A stretch of DNA of 64,000 nt from assembly GCA_030066735.1 (NCBI GenBank), contig JASJBB010000005.1, positions 1 through 64,000 on the forward strand, read 5' to 3'. Below, piece after piece: positions 41,387 through 52,324 of the stretch (within the stretch, counting starts at the first letter, position 1; each line of letters starts with the position of its first letter). Under the pieces are notes generated by a model. That model saw nothing but the letters and a program-made list of their open reading frames with translations, had not been told where the DNA came from and searched no databases. The position numbers and the translations under genes were made by a program. This stretch comes from Woeseiaceae bacterium (lineage in GTDB: Bacteria > Pseudomonadota > Gammaproteobacteria > Steroidobacterales > Woeseiaceae).

Positions 41387-42877
41387 ATGGCAATGTTTCG
41401 AACTTCGCGATTTACGGTCCCGGCGCTGCTCTTTTTGAGCGCTGGAATCGCCAGCGCGCAGGACGCGGAAGACGCCGCCGCCGACATGGCTGCGCCGCCG
41501 GACGATTTCATCCAGAAGGGCCAGATCGTGCCCGTTGCCGAGGAAGGCATCGACGAGGGCAGTGACGATTTCACGATACCCGAAGTCACGGACAGCGATC
41601 GCCTGGACGCCGAGTTCCAGCTCTTCAAGGAGCTGATGCGCGAGAACGTTTTTGATGAGGCCGACACGGTCGCCAAGCGCGTCGTCGAACTGTCCATCAA
41701 GACACACGGTCCGCAGTCCAATCAGTTCGCGAAGGCATTGACCAACCTGGCCATCGTGCAGTTCCAGACGGAACAGTACGACGCCGCGGTGCAGAACTTC
41801 GAGTCGGCGATCGAGATCATCGAAGACAATGAAGACCGCCTGAACGCCCAGCTGATCAACCCGCTCAAAGGTCTCGGCGCCGCGCAGCTCGAAAGCGGCC
41901 GTCCCGACCTCGCGTCGAGGACCTTCCAGCGCGCGGTGCACGTCACCCACGTGAACGAGGGACCGCACAACCTCGACCAGCTGGAGCTGCTGGAATCGGT
42001 GGCCGAGACTTACGTTCGCATGGGCGACCTGGACTCCGCCAAGGAGGCGCAGGACACGATTTACGCCATCAACATCCGCGAGCATCGGCTGGACTCGCCT
42101 GCCCTCGTCCCGTCTTTGATGCGCCGCGCTGCGTGGCAACACCGCGCCGGTTTCATTTTTGACGAGCGTGCGACCTATCGGCGGGCGATTCGTATCATCG
42201 AAGAACACGAAGGCAAGGAATCGGTCAACCTCGTCGAGCCGCTGATCATGCTTGGGCGCTCGTACTTCTACATGGACACCTCCGGCGAAGTTTCCTTTTA
42301 TGACTCGACGATGGCCTCGGGAGAGATCTATTTCCGGCGGGCCACGCGAATTGCGACGGAGAGCCCGGACAGTAACTGGCAGGTCGTGGCGCAGGCCAGC
42401 CTCGCGCTCGGCGACTTCTACATCTACAGCACCAATTCGCAGCGTGCAGCGCGGGTATATGAAGACATCTGGGAGCTGCTCAGCCAGTCGGACGAGGGCC
42501 TGAACGTACGGCGCGAGCAGCTCGAGCAGGTTATTCCGTTGCGGCAGGACAAGCTGCCGATGTACGCGTCCTCGGGCGACAGCGCCTCCGGGAATGACGA
42601 CAGCGATCCCCTGCTGCAAGGCACCGTTGCGATTGACTACGACGTGTCTACCCGGGGCCGCGCGGCCAATATGAAACTGGTCGACGCGCAACCGCCCGAG
42701 TTCGAACGCATGGTCAACACCGTGCAGCGGGAAATCCGGCGCCGAATCTTCCGGCCGCGACTCGAGGACGGGGCGGTCGTCGCTACGCCGGGCCTCACGT
42801 TGACGCACAGGTTCTTTTACCGCCAGTCCGACCTCGACGCGCTCCGCGCCGAGCAGGCGGCCAAACAACAGCGCTAA
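41387..42877 (+). CDS. Secreted TPR protein with TonB-C-like end
   Basis: Signal peptide; TPR-like helical repeats; YDVSTRGRAANMKLVDAQPPEFERMV. Confidence 0.75.
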   Translation: MAMFRTSRFTVPALLFLSAGIASAQDAEDAAADMAAPPDDFIQKGQIVPVAEEGIDEGSDDFTIPEVTDSDRLDAEFQLFKELMRENVFDEADTVAKRVVELSIKTHGPQSNQFAKALTNLAIVQFQTEQYDAAVQNFESAIEIIEDNEDRLNAQLINPLKGLGAAQLESGRPDLASRTFQRAVHVTHVNEGPHNLDQLELLESVAETYVRMGDLDSAKEAQDTIYAINIREHRLDSPALVPSLMRRAAWQHRAGFIFDERATYRRAIRIIEEHEGKESVNLVEPLIMLGRSYFYMDTSGEVSFYDSTMASGEIYFRRATRIATESPDSNWQVVAQASLALGDFYIYSTNSQRAARVYEDIWELLSQSDEGLNVRREQLEQVIPLRQDKLPMYASSGDSASGNDDSDPLLQGTVAIDYDVSTRGRAANMKLVDAQPPEFERMVNTVQREIRRRIFRPRLEDGAVVATPGLTLTHRFFYRQSDLDALRAEQAAKQQR

Positions 42878-42900
42878 CCACCCCCCACGGGAGAAAGCTT

Positions 42901-43737
42901 ATTCCTGCACGCAGCTGGCAAACTGTAGCTACTGGTATAGCCATTTGCCTGGCAATGCCCGCCTTTGCCGAAGACTGCGAAGACAACTGGATCTGCGTGG
43001 ACGCCGTCGACCAGGGCGGTGATGTCGAGCTGCGCGCGCGCAACCTCCGCGAGTACCCGGTGACCTATACGTTGCGCGTGCGGACGCGCGACGAGATCGT
43101 GCACGGCGAAAGCACCGTGACGAGCACGCTCGACCCCGGGCAGTCGGAGCAGGTACTGGTCCTCAGCGGCGGTGACAGCAGCAGGGGCCCGGATTATCGC
43201 TATTCGATCGACTGGACGGTCGGCGACAAGGATGCCGCTCACGACGACGATCACTTCTACTCGCTGCCCTACGCGTCGGGACGCTCGTACCGCGTTCTGC
43301 AGGGCTACGGTTCGCGATTCAGCCACACGGGCCTCGAAGAGTTTGCGATTGATTTCGACATGCGGGAGGGCACGCCCGTGCATGCTGCGCGCGCCGGCGT
43401 GGTCGCTCGCGTCGAGGAATCGCACGACAAGGGCTGCTGGGAAGACGGCTGCGGACGCTACGCCAATTACATAGTCGTCCTGCATAGCGACGGCACCACG
43501 GGCGAGTACTACCACCTGATGCAGGACGGCGCGGTCGTCGAGGTCGGCGACGGTGTGTCCCAGGGGCAGCTGATCGGCTACTCGGGCAATACCGGCCACA
43601 CGACGATGCCGCACCTGCACTTCGCCGTGTATCGCGCGACGACCTGGGGCAACACCCAGTCGATCCCTGTGCGCTTTCAGGCTGCAGACGGTATCATCAC
43701 CCGCCCACGGCGCGGTGCGAGGTACCTGGCCCAATGA
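42901..43737 (+). CDS. Secreted M23 family metallopeptidase, probable ATT start
   Basis: [44 protein letters not shown]. In-frame signal peptide upstream of ATG 42955; SD GGAG at 42890-42893. Confidence 0.85.
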   Translation: MPARSWQTVATGIAICLAMPAFAEDCEDNWICVDAVDQGGDVELRARNLREYPVTYTLRVRTRDEIVHGESTVTSTLDPGQSEQVLVLSGGDSSRGPDYRYSIDWTVGDKDAAHDDDHFYSLPYASGRSYRVLQGYGSRFSHTGLEEFAIDFDMREGTPVHAARAGVVARVEESHDKGCWEDGCGRYANYIVVLHSDGTTGEYYHLMQDGAVVEVGDGVSQGQLIGYSGNTGHTTMPHLHFAVYRATTWGNTQSIPVRFQAADGIITRPRRGARYLAQ

Positions 43738-44318
43738 GCGAACACTTTGTCCACGGTCGGCCCATCGAGGGCCCGTTCGACGAACACCTGCGGCAGGCCG
43801 TGTTTGCGATGGGCTGCTTCTGGGGCGTCGAACGCCGCTTCTGGCAACTGGACGGCGTCTACACGACGGCCGTCGGCTACGCCGGCGGCACGACGCCAGA
43901 CCCGGACTACAAGCTGGTGTGCTCGGGATCGACGGGGCATGCCGAGGTCGTGCTCGTGGTTTTCGATCCGGCCGTCATTTCCTACGAACGGCTGCTGGCC
44001 GAATTCTGGGAAAACCACGACCCTACCCAGGGCATGCGCCAGGGCAATGACATCGGCACGCAATATCGCTCTGCCATATACACGCTCGACGACGACCAGG
44101 ATGCCGCGGCGCGGCAGTCCCTGCCCGGCTACCAGGCTGAATTGCACAAGGCCGGGTACGGCGACATCACCACCGAGATCAAGGCCCTCGACAAGTTCTG
44201 GTACGCCGAGGACTACCACCAGCAGTACCTCGCGAAAAACCCGGGCGGCTATTGCGGCGTCGGCGGCACCGGCGTGAGCTGCCCGGTCGGGCTTGTCACG
44301 GACCGCCGGTCTGCCTGA
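43734..44318 (+). CDS. msrA: Peptide methionine sulfoxide reductase MsrA
   Basis: [52 protein letters not shown]. Confidence 0.97.
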   Translation: MSEHFVHGRPIEGPFDEHLRQAVFAMGCFWGVERRFWQLDGVYTTAVGYAGGTTPDPDYKLVCSGSTGHAEVVLVVFDPAVISYERLLAEFWENHDPTQGMRQGNDIGTQYRSAIYTLDDDQDAAARQSLPGYQAELHKAGYGDITTEIKALDKFWYAEDYHQQYLAKNPGGYCGVGGTGVSCPVGLVTDRRSA

Positions 44319-44331
44319 CCAGGAAACTCCC

Positions 44332-44937
44332 ATGTCCAAGAGAACCACCCGATCGCGCAAGCCGCGCAAACCCAGCCGCAAGCAGGCCGAACAGGCGGTC
44401 GAGACGCTGCTGTTGTGGGCAGGCGAAGACCCGCGCCGCGAAGGCCTCATCGACACGCCGAAACGCGTCGCCGAGGCCTATAACGACTGGTTTAGCGGCT
44501 ACAAATCGAACCCGGTGCAGTATCTCCGGCGCACGTTCGAGGAAGTCGAGGGCTATGACGAGATGATCGTCCTGCGCGATATCGAGTTCGAATCACACTG
44601 CGAACACCACATGGCGCCCATCATCGGCAAGGCGCACGTGGGTTACCTGCCGCGTAACAAGGTCGTTGGCATCAGCAAACTCGCTCGCGTCGTCGAGGCG
44701 TTTGCCCGGCGCTTCCAGGTCCAGGAAAAGATGACGGCGCAAATCGCAAACTGCATCGAAGACGTGCTCAAACCGAAGGGCGTCGGGGTGGTCATTGAGG
44801 CCGTGCACCAGTGCATGACGACGCGCGGCATCCACAAAGGCGGCGTGTCGATGGTGACCAGCCAGATGCTGGGATCGTTTCGCAAGGACGCCCGCACACG
44901 CGCAGAATTCCTGCGCATGATCGGCAACGACCGCTAG
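44332..44937 (+). CDS. folE: GTP cyclohydrolase I
   Basis: [47 protein letters not shown]. Confidence 0.98.
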   Translation: MSKRTTRSRKPRKPSRKQAEQAVETLLLWAGEDPRREGLIDTPKRVAEAYNDWFSGYKSNPVQYLRRTFEEVEGYDEMIVLRDIEFESHCEHHMAPIIGKAHVGYLPRNKVVGISKLARVVEAFARRFQVQEKMTAQIANCIEDVLKPKGVGVVIEAVHQCMTTRGIHKGGVSMVTSQMLGSFRKDARTRAEFLRMIGNDR

Positions 44938-44943
44938 GTCCGG

Positions 44944-46590
44944 TCAGTCGAGCCCGAGTTCCGCGGGCCCCTGGTTGAAGACGATGTCGACCGGGATGCT
45001 GGCCCGGGTCAGGCGATCGAGGTCTGCCTGCAGCTGATCGCCGATCACTCCCCTGGTATTCGTCAGTTCGGCAGCGCCGTCGTAATCGCCGTCGCCCTGC
45101 AACGTCAGCAGCAACCGGGACAGGTCCGCCATGGCCTCGCGCATGCGTTCGAAATCGACGCGGTAGCGGCCGGTTTCAGCATCGCGCACGAAAGCGCCGG
45201 CGTCCATGAAGAAATTGAAGCGCACCATGTTGGCCTTGCCGTGCGCGCTGCTTGCGCCGAACCGGATGGAACGAAAGACGCTGGTCATGAAAGTCACGTA
45301 GTAGTCGCGCAGATCGACATCGCCGAGTTCGCCCGCGTCGTAAAGGGCGGTCACCATGTACAGGCCGAGCACGTCAGCCTTGCCTTCCTCGATGCTCGAT
45401 GCGACGTCGCGCAGCGCCTCGCCGACCGTGCTGTTGCCGTCGATCGTGTACTTGATGCCGAGGCCGTGCGCGACCTCGTGGAACATCGTGTTGCTGAAGA
45501 ACGCATCGAACGTGATGTGCTGCCGCTGTGAGGCATCGACGAGCTCGTCGGCGATGGGCTCGAGTATCTTGTCGAACTTCGCGCGCATCGCGTTCTTGAG
45601 CTGCAACCGCCGCGTGCCCTTCTGGAGCTGCACGTCCTCATCGTTGGGCAGGTTGATGGCAATGGTCTTCGAACCGGCATTGCTGTCACCGGCGTAGTAG
45701 ACGACGTCATAGGCATTGAGGTCGGCGTCCGAACCCGGCGATTCCATCTTGTAGGCGTCGGGCACGGGCAGTCCTTCCTGCAGCTCCGGCAGGAAGGCCG
45801 CGAAACGCGCCAGGTTGGCGCTCCACTCCATGTCCTTGATCAACACGTAGGCCGAGTACGCGGCGCGATAACCGAACAGCTGGTCCTCGTAGGTCTCGAT
45901 GGGACCGATAACGACATCGACCTCATTGTCCTTGACCTCCATCCAGTACAGGTCGCTGACCTTGAAGTCGTCGCTGATCAGGGCCGCCGCGCGCAAATTC
46001 AGGTAGTTGGCAAAATCCTGGCTGTCTGCGAGATCGGCCGCCTGGCGCAACAGGTCGGCCGCTGCCTTGAGCTCGTCGGCATAGGCGACGTGGTAGGGCA
46101 CGAGCGTGAGCACGCCGTTCTCGTCGCGCCGCACCAGCGAGTAGAGGCCGCTCTTGCCCGGCAGGTAAGCGGCCTCGAACTCCTCGACCGTCATGTCGGC
46201 CGGGTAGAAGTTGGCGCCGGCCGGTTTCGGCCCGGCATCCTTGACGAACGGCCGATTGCCGTCGAGCCGGTCCCAGGGGCCGTAGTTGATCTCGGCAAAG
46301 CGTCTTTCGTCGCCCGCGCCCAGAGAGTCCAGCAAGCTGCGGTAGTTGTCACCGTAAGCCTGGCGCCAGAACAGGCCGTCCATGATGTCGGCAGCCTCGA
46401 TCAGCACCCCGATCATCTCGCGCTGATCGTCGGTGAGATAGCTCAGGTCGGCCGTGAGCGTGAAATCGGCATAGATCTCGGGCCGCGCCTTGCCCTCGAC
46501 GAGCGGCTCGACCGTGGTTTCGGGCATCGGTTCCTCGGCACAAGCTATGAGGAACAGGCTGGCGATCATCGGAGTGATTTTTCGAAACAT
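44944..46590 (-). CDS. Zn-dependent hydrolase, M49-like lipoprotein
   Basis: LIACAEEP lipobox; FHEVAHGLGIKYT and SSIEEGKADVLGLY. Confidence 0.8.
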   Translation of the reverse strand: MFRKITPMIASLFLIACAEEPMPETTVEPLVEGKARPEIYADFTLTADLSYLTDDQREMIGVLIEAADIMDGLFWRQAYGDNYRSLLDSLGAGDERRFAEINYGPWDRLDGNRPFVKDAGPKPAGANFYPADMTVEEFEAAYLPGKSGLYSLVRRDENGVLTLVPYHVAYADELKAAADLLRQAADLADSQDFANYLNLRAAALISDDFKVSDLYWMEVKDNEVDVVIGPIETYEDQLFGYRAAYSAYVLIKDMEWSANLARFAAFLPELQEGLPVPDAYKMESPGSDADLNAYDVVYYAGDSNAGSKTIAINLPNDEDVQLQKGTRRLQLKNAMRAKFDKILEPIADELVDASQRQHITFDAFFSNTMFHEVAHGLGIKYTIDGNSTVGEALRDVASSIEEGKADVLGLYMVTALYDAGELGDVDLRDYYVTFMTSVFRSIRFGASSAHGKANMVRFNFFMDAGAFVRDAETGRYRVDFERMREAMADLSRLLLTLQGDGDYDGAAELTNTRGVIGDQLQADLDRLTRASIPVDIVFNQGPAELGLD

Positions 46591-46645
46591 GGCGAATGGG
46601 TCTGGCTGGGATGGAAGCGAATTATGGCACTAATGGGCTCTGATC

Positions 46646-46704
46646 GGGACGCCTTTCATCGGAGGTAAAGCGCAGCTCGGCGAGCCATGAAGATGAAAGG
46701 TCCC
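46646..46704. repeat. Stem-loop repeat element, copy B
   Basis: GGGA/TCCC plus CCTTTCATC/GATGAAAGG; 31-nt loop ggaggtaaagcgcagctcggcgagccatgaa. Confidence 0.8.
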
Positions 46705-46716
46705 CCGCCCGTCGCT

Positions 46717-47541
46717 TTACAGGTCCACGACTTCAATATCCTTCCAGGTCAGGTCGCGGCCGAGGAATTGTCCACCGACTCGGGCGAAACGGGTCGCACC
46801 GTCCGTGGCGAGGAGCGTCAGGTCGCCATCCGCGTCATCGTCGCGCGCAATGCCGAGTTCGGCCAGCAGCTCGCGCGCCGCCCTGGCCGTCGTATTGGCC
46901 GAGTCGACGATCGCCACGCCATCGTCGAAGACGGCGCGAAACGTGTCTCGCAGCAGCGGAAAGTGGGTGCAGCCGAGGATGACGCTGTCCGGCCGGCGCG
47001 CGGCGTCGGGCAATTCCTCGAGGTAACGCTGCACGATGGCCTCGCCGATCGCGCCGTCGTTCCAGCCCTCTTCGGCCAGGGACACGAGCAGTTCGCAGGC
47101 CAGTTCGTCCACCGCGGCCTGCGGGTCCAGGCTATGTATCGCTGCACGGTAGGCGCCCAGCCGCACGGTCGCCTCGGTCGCCAGGACGAGATGGCGGCCA
47201 CCCGGCTTCGCGGTGACGGCTGCGGTCGCACCGGGCACAACGACACCGATAACAGGCAGCGGCTGCATCTGTTCGCGCAGCGCGTCGAGCGCCACGGCCG
47301 ACGCCGTGTTGCAGGCCACGACCAGCATCTTGATGTCACGTTGTTGCAGCAATGCCGTCGCCTGGCAGGCGTAACGGGCGATCGAAGCCGGGCTCTTGGT
47401 TCCGTAGGGCAGGCGCGCGGTGTCGCCCAGGTAGACGAGACGCTCGTGGGGCATCTCGGCCTGCAAGGCCTTGAGGACCGTGAGTCCGCCGACGCCCGAA
47501 TCGAAGACCCCGATCGAGCGCGTTGCGTCCGCTGCATTCAT
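46717..47541 (-). CDS. murI: Glutamate racemase
   Basis: IGVFDSGVGGLTVLKALQAEMPHERLVYLGDTARLPYGTKS; VVACNTASA; ILGCTHFPLL. Confidence 0.97.
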   Translation of the reverse strand: MNAADATRSIGVFDSGVGGLTVLKALQAEMPHERLVYLGDTARLPYGTKSPASIARYACQATALLQQRDIKMLVVACNTASAVALDALREQMQPLPVIGVVVPGATAAVTAKPGGRHLVLATEATVRLGAYRAAIHSLDPQAAVDELACELLVSLAEEGWNDGAIGEAIVQRYLEELPDAARRPDSVILGCTHFPLLRDTFRAVFDDGVAIVDSANTTARAARELLAELGIARDDDADGDLTLLATDGATRFARVGGQFLGRDLTWKDIEVVDL

Positions 47542-47589
47542 CGGCGCATTGTACTGTGGAGTCGGCGCAACATTGAATACAATGCCGCC

Positions 47590-48603
47590 ATGCAGAAGCT
47601 CCTCTACGGCGTTGTCGCCTTCATCATCGCGTTGCTCGTTATCGGGCTGACCCTGCCACGTTACGCTCGCGTCGAGGTGGAAGCGCAGATCGACGCGTAT
47701 CCGGCCACGGTTTTCGCCCTGGTCAACGACTTCCATCGCGTGACCATGTGGTCGCCATGGCTGGAAGCAGACCCCAACGCCAGGGTCGTGATCTCTGGCC
47801 CGGCGCGTGGCGTCGGTGCGACCATGACCTGGGACGGTACGATCATCGGCACCGGAACACAGGTCATTACCGACAGCCGCCCATTCGGGTACGTGGCTAC
47901 TACGATCAATCCGGGCGAATCCGGTGAAGCAAGAACCTGGTTCAACCTGGCGGGGAATGGCCAGTCGACGCAGGTAACGTGGCGCTTCGAAACGGACTAT
48001 GGCTTTAACGTACTCGGGCGCTTCTTCGGCCTGGCTTTTGCAGGCATCGTGCGCAGGGACTACGAAGCGGGCCTTGCCCGTCTTCGGGACTATGCCGAGA
48101 GCCTGCCCGGCGCCGACTTCAGCGACCTGCAGATCGAGCAGCTCGTCGTCGAGGCTGCCGACATCGCTTACCTGCCAACGACCTCGATCCCGGAGCCCGC
48201 GGCGATGTCCGAGGCTATGGGCGATGCGTACTTCGAAATCCTCGGCTTTATTGACACACAGGGGCTTTCGGAGGCCGGAGCGCCGCTGTCGATTACCCGG
48301 TCTTTCAGCGGCTCAGAGCTGCAGTTTGATGCCGCAATCCCGGTGCGGGGCGTCACTGAGGACACTCCGCGCGAAGGCCATCGGGTGAAAATCGGGTCGA
48401 CGTACGCGGGCAATGTGATCCGTGTGCGCCATGTCGGCTCTTACCGCACGCTGGGCGCCACGCACTTCAAGATCGGCGCTTACCTCGGGGCGCTGGGCAT
48501 AAAACGGGCCGGCGCCGCCTGGGAGTCCTACGTGAGCGATCCGACCAGGGTGCCGGAAGCGGAGCTGGTGACCTACGTTTACTACCCGATCAGTTCGACT
48601 TGA
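47590..48603 (+). CDS. SRPBCC + GyrI-like effector-binding protein
   Basis: TM then INDYPATVFALVNDFHRVTMWSPW-like SRPBCC start (sequence reads IDAYPATVFALVNDFHRVTMWSPW); C-terminal GyrI-like. ATG at 47590. Confidence 0.8.
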   Translation: MQKLLYGVVAFIIALLVIGLTLPRYARVEVEAQIDAYPATVFALVNDFHRVTMWSPWLEADPNARVVISGPARGVGATMTWDGTIIGTGTQVITDSRPFGYVATTINPGESGEARTWFNLAGNGQSTQVTWRFETDYGFNVLGRFFGLAFAGIVRRDYEAGLARLRDYAESLPGADFSDLQIEQLVVEAADIAYLPTTSIPEPAAMSEAMGDAYFEILGFIDTQGLSEAGAPLSITRSFSGSELQFDAAIPVRGVTEDTPREGHRVKIGSTYAGNVIRVRHVGSYRTLGATHFKIGAYLGALGIKRAGAAWESYVSDPTRVPEAELVTYVYYPISST

Positions 48604-49015
48604 CCAGGAATGGCGGCACGACCTCGGGGTCCTGGCTGTCGAGCGGCAGGGCCATATCGTCGCCAGGGCTGAGCCGTACCAGCTCGCCGTAGAGAGAAAC
48701 AACGGAAACGGCACATTCGGAGGCTTCGTGGACCGACATCTTGCGCACCGAGGCGCAGATCGGCCCTTCGCCGTTCAGCGGGGAAACGCGGTGCATCTGG
48801 TGTTTCAGGTTGGAGAATGTCTTCTTGAGCGAACCGGGCAATTCGTCTTCACTGATTTCGCCAAGGTTATCTTCGTAGGCTTTGATAAGTCTTTGTTTTA
48901 TATGGCCATGGCCGGCCAGCACCGAGACTGCGGCGTAAAAGCGGTCAACGTGGTACGACATTTCCACTCCAGCGTTTTTCATTATTTTTGGGGCTGCTTT
49001 CATGGCGAGCAGCAC
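48590..49015 (-). CDS. Hypothetical protein
   Basis: Open frame in the gene-dense strand; no family recognised; start uncertain. Confidence 0.65.
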   Translation of the reverse strand: MLLAMKAAPKIMKNAGVEMSYHVDRFYAAVSVLAGHGHIKQRLIKAYEDNLGEISEDELPGSLKKTFSNLKHQMHRVSPLNGEGPICASVRKMSVHEASECAVSVVSLYGELVRLSPGDDMALPLDSQDPEVVPPFLVKSN

Positions 49016-49155
49016 TTACGCTATTGAGCGACTACCTCCTGTAGTCCGCGGTCCTCTCAAACCGCTTCATCCTTGATGGACTCGTGATCTTTCAGATACC
49101 TGCGCCCGGTTTTTATAACAGAGATCGCAAAGTGCACGCAAGTAGTGCAATACCC

Positions 49156-52100
49156 CTATGCCTTGCGGAACTCGACCGCCCACATCTCCTCGCCCAGTTC
49201 GCGGTCAATCGTGAAAATCGCGTCGGACTGGCCGGTCTCCCAGCCCGTGGCCAGGGTCTCGGCCATGACATAATCCCGATGCGCCGCGAGCGCCTTTTCG
49301 ACCCCCGGCGAGCCTGAGATGCCCAGCACGATCCGGTCCGAGACCTCGAGCCCGGCCTGCTTGCGGGCGTCCTGCACCGAGCGGATGAGCTCACGCGCCA
49401 CGCCCTCGTCGATCAGCTCGTCGCTGAGCGCCGTATCGAGCTCGACAAGGTACCCGGCCTCCTCGGCGCAAGCGAATCCCTCGCTCGCTTCGGTCTCCAC
49501 CAGGAAATCGTCAGCCGGCAGCGGCTCGTCGATCATCGGCAGCGGGTAGGCTTCGCCCTGCGCAACGGCGCGGGCGATAGCGGCGCCATCGGCCTCTTCC
49601 TCGAGCCACTTGCGGATCAGCGGAATCTTCGGTCCCAGGCCTTTCCTGCCCAGGGACGGCGTGTTGACCTTGATGCGATAGCTCACGTGGCTCGCATCAC
49701 GGGCAATGAACTCAATGGCCTTGACGTTGAGTTCCTCGAGCACCTGGTCCTGGTTTTGCTCCAGCGCCGCGCGCGCCTCCTCCGACGGGGCGCGCACCAG
49801 CAGGCGGGACAGCGGCTGCCGTGTCCGCACGCCGGACTGGCCGCGAGCGGCGCGCCCGAGCCCGACGACCTTTTGCACGACGCCGATCTTGAACAGCAAA
49901 TCGTCGTCGCGCCAGGCCGGGTCCGGCTCCGGCCAGCTCGACATGTGCACGCTGTCGGGCGCTTGCGTGTTCACGCTGCGCACCAGGTTCTGGTACACGT
50001 TTTCGGCAAGGAACGGCACGAACGGCGCCATGAGCTCGGTCACTCCGGTTAGGCACTCGTACAACGTCAGGTAGGCAACGTGCTTGTCCTCGGGATCGGT
50101 CGACTTCCAGAAGCGGCGGCGGTTGCGTCGCACATACCAGTTGCTGAGCTGATCGACAAAGGACTCGATAGCCTCACCGGCGCCCTTCGCGTCGTAGTCA
50201 TCCATGGCTGCGGTCACGGCCGTAATGGTCTTGTGCAGCAACGCAATCGCCCAGCGGTCGATTTCGGGACGGTCCTGAACCGGCACGTGGCGGCCGAAGT
50301 CCACGTCATCGAGCCGCGCATACAGTACGAAGAAACCGTAGGTGTTCCAGAACGTATTGATAAACGAGCTCGCGACGTCAGCGACAATCTCGACCGAGAT
50401 GCGTTTTTGAACATCGGGCGACAGCCGCGCCAGGAAGTACCAGCGCAGGGCGTCGGCCCCGACCGTGTCAAAGACGTCATAGGGGTCGACGATGTTGCCG
50501 AGCGACTTGGACATCTTCTTGCCGTCCTTGTCGACGATGTGGCTGAGGCAAATGCAGTTCCTGTAGGCCACGCTGTCGGAGACCAGCGTTGCGATCGCGT
50601 GCAGCGTATAGAACCAGCCGCGCGTCTGGTCGATGGCCTCGCAAATGAAGTCGGCCGGGAAGTGCTTGTCGAATTTGTCCCGGTTGGCGAACGGGTAATG
50701 CCATTGCGCGTAGGACATGGCGCCCGAGTCGAACCAGCAATCGATCACCTCGGGCACGCGCCGCCAGGTCCTGCCGTCTTTCTCGAACGTGATGTCGTCG
50801 ACGGCCGGGCGGTGCAGGTCGAGGTCGCTTAAATCGGTTCCGGCCAATTCGCTCAACTCTTCTACCGAACCAATACAGACAAATTCACCTTGCCCGTCGG
50901 TCCACACCGGTAATGGAGTGCCCCAAAACCGTTCGCGCGACAGCGCCCAGTCGATGTTGTTCTCGAGCCAGTTGCCGAAACGGCCTTCGCGGATGTGCTC
51001 CGGCACCCACTTGATGGTGTTGTTGAGCTCGACCATGCGGTCGCGGAACTGCGACGTGCGGATGTACCAGGCGTTCTTGGCGTAGTAGATGATCGGGTCG
51101 CCCGTGCGCCAGCCGAACGGGTAGCTGTGGGTGATTCGCTCGGAGCGGAACATCAGGCCGCGGTCCTTGAGAATTCGGATCAGCGGTTTGTCGGCATCCT
51201 TGAAGAACATGCCCTTGACGGGCTCGACGTCGTCGAGGAAATTGCCGTCGAGGCCGACGCCGTGCACGACGGGCAGTCCATGTTCCTGGCCGAACACCAG
51301 GTCGTCCACGCCGTAGGCCGGCGCCGTGTGCACGATGCCGGTGCCACTCTCGGTGCTGACGAAGTCCGCTGCATACACCTTGAAGGCTGCGTCCGAGTCG
51401 ACCTCGAGGTAGTCGAACAGGCGTTCATACTCGACACCCACGAGCGCCGCGCCCTTGACGGTCTTGACGACCGTGTGCGCCATGTCGCCAAACACGCTCT
51501 CCCGCAGCGCCTCGGCCAGGATCAGCGTTTCGCCGTCGACCTCGCAGTAGCTGTAGTCGATGTCCGCGCCGACCGCGAGCGCGAGATTCGACGGCAGGGT
51601 CCAGGGCGTCGTGGTCCAGACCAGGATCGAGGTTTTGTCCTCGCCCTTGACCCTGAAACGTACGGTTATCGACGGGTCCTCGACGTCGCGGTAACCGAGC
51701 GACAGCTCGTGCGACGACAACGTGGCCCCAATGCGCGGGTCGTAAGGCACGACCTTGTAACCCTTGTAGATGAGGTCGCCGTCCCAGATCGTCTTCAGCA
51801 GGTGCCAGACCGATTCGATATAGGAGTTGTTGAGCGTGTAATAGGCCTCGTCGAGGTTGACCCAGAAACCCATGCGCTCCGTCATGCGCTCCCAGTCATT
51901 GATATAGGTCATGACCGATTCGCGGCACAGTCGCGTGAACTCGGCGATACCGACTTTCTGCTCGATCTCGTCCTTGTCGTAGCTGTCGATCAGGCCCTTT
52001 TTCTTGAGGTGCTTTTCGACCTCGTGCTCGACCGGCAGGCCGTGGGTGTCCCAGCCAGCCTTGCGCGGCACGTAATAGCCGCGCATCGTCTTGTAGCGCG

Positions 52101-52308
52101 GGAACGCGTCCTTGAAGCTGCGGGCCAGCACGTGGTGAATGCCCGGTTTGCCATTAGCCGTCGGCGGCCCTTCGTTGAAGCTGAACTGCGGGCCATCCTC
52201 GTTCTGGTGCAGGGTCCTGGCGAACGTGTCGTGTTCGCGCCAGAACTCCAGCACCTCCTCCTCGAGGGCCGGCCCGTTGTATCGGCCCTGTACTTCTTTA
52301 AAGGTCAA
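49156..52308 (-). CDS. ileS: Isoleucyl-tRNA synthetase, type-2-like
   Basis: 1050 aa; GPPTANGKPGIHHVLARSFKDAFPRYKTMRGYYVPRKAGWDTHGLPVEHEVEK; KMSKSLGN; TTG start preceded by GGAGA. Confidence 0.95.
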   Translation of the reverse strand: MTFKEVQGRYNGPALEEEVLEFWREHDTFARTLHQNEDGPQFSFNEGPPTANGKPGIHHVLARSFKDAFPRYKTMRGYYVPRKAGWDTHGLPVEHEVEKHLKKKGLIDSYDKDEIEQKVGIAEFTRLCRESVMTYINDWERMTERMGFWVNLDEAYYTLNNSYIESVWHLLKTIWDGDLIYKGYKVVPYDPRIGATLSSHELSLGYRDVEDPSITVRFRVKGEDKTSILVWTTTPWTLPSNLALAVGADIDYSYCEVDGETLILAEALRESVFGDMAHTVVKTVKGAALVGVEYERLFDYLEVDSDAAFKVYAADFVSTESGTGIVHTAPAYGVDDLVFGQEHGLPVVHGVGLDGNFLDDVEPVKGMFFKDADKPLIRILKDRGLMFRSERITHSYPFGWRTGDPIIYYAKNAWYIRTSQFRDRMVELNNTIKWVPEHIREGRFGNWLENNIDWALSRERFWGTPLPVWTDGQGEFVCIGSVEELSELAGTDLSDLDLHRPAVDDITFEKDGRTWRRVPEVIDCWFDSGAMSYAQWHYPFANRDKFDKHFPADFICEAIDQTRGWFYTLHAIATLVSDSVAYRNCICLSHIVDKDGKKMSKSLGNIVDPYDVFDTVGADALRWYFLARLSPDVQKRISVEIVADVASSFINTFWNTYGFFVLYARLDDVDFGRHVPVQDRPEIDRWAIALLHKTITAVTAAMDDYDAKGAGEAIESFVDQLSNWYVRRNRRRFWKSTDPEDKHVAYLTLYECLTGVTELMAPFVPFLAENVYQNLVRSVNTQAPDSVHMSSWPEPDPAWRDDDLLFKIGVVQKVVGLGRAARGQSGVRTRQPLSRLLVRAPSEEARAALEQNQDQVLEELNVKAIEFIARDASHVSYRIKVNTPSLGRKGLGPKIPLIRKWLEEEADGAAIARAVAQGEAYPLPMIDEPLPADDFLVETEASEGFACAEEAGYLVELDTALSDELIDEGVARELIRSVQDARKQAGLEVSDRIVLGISGSPGVEKALAAHRDYVMAETLATGWETGQSDAIFTIDRELGEEMWAVEFRKA

Positions 52309-52324
52309 AATCCGTTCTCCAAAC

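Noticed and set aside
46687-47589. 5' extension of the 638-aa plus ORF
   Set aside because: Antisense to murI; the real gene starts at ATG 47590 with a TM segment.
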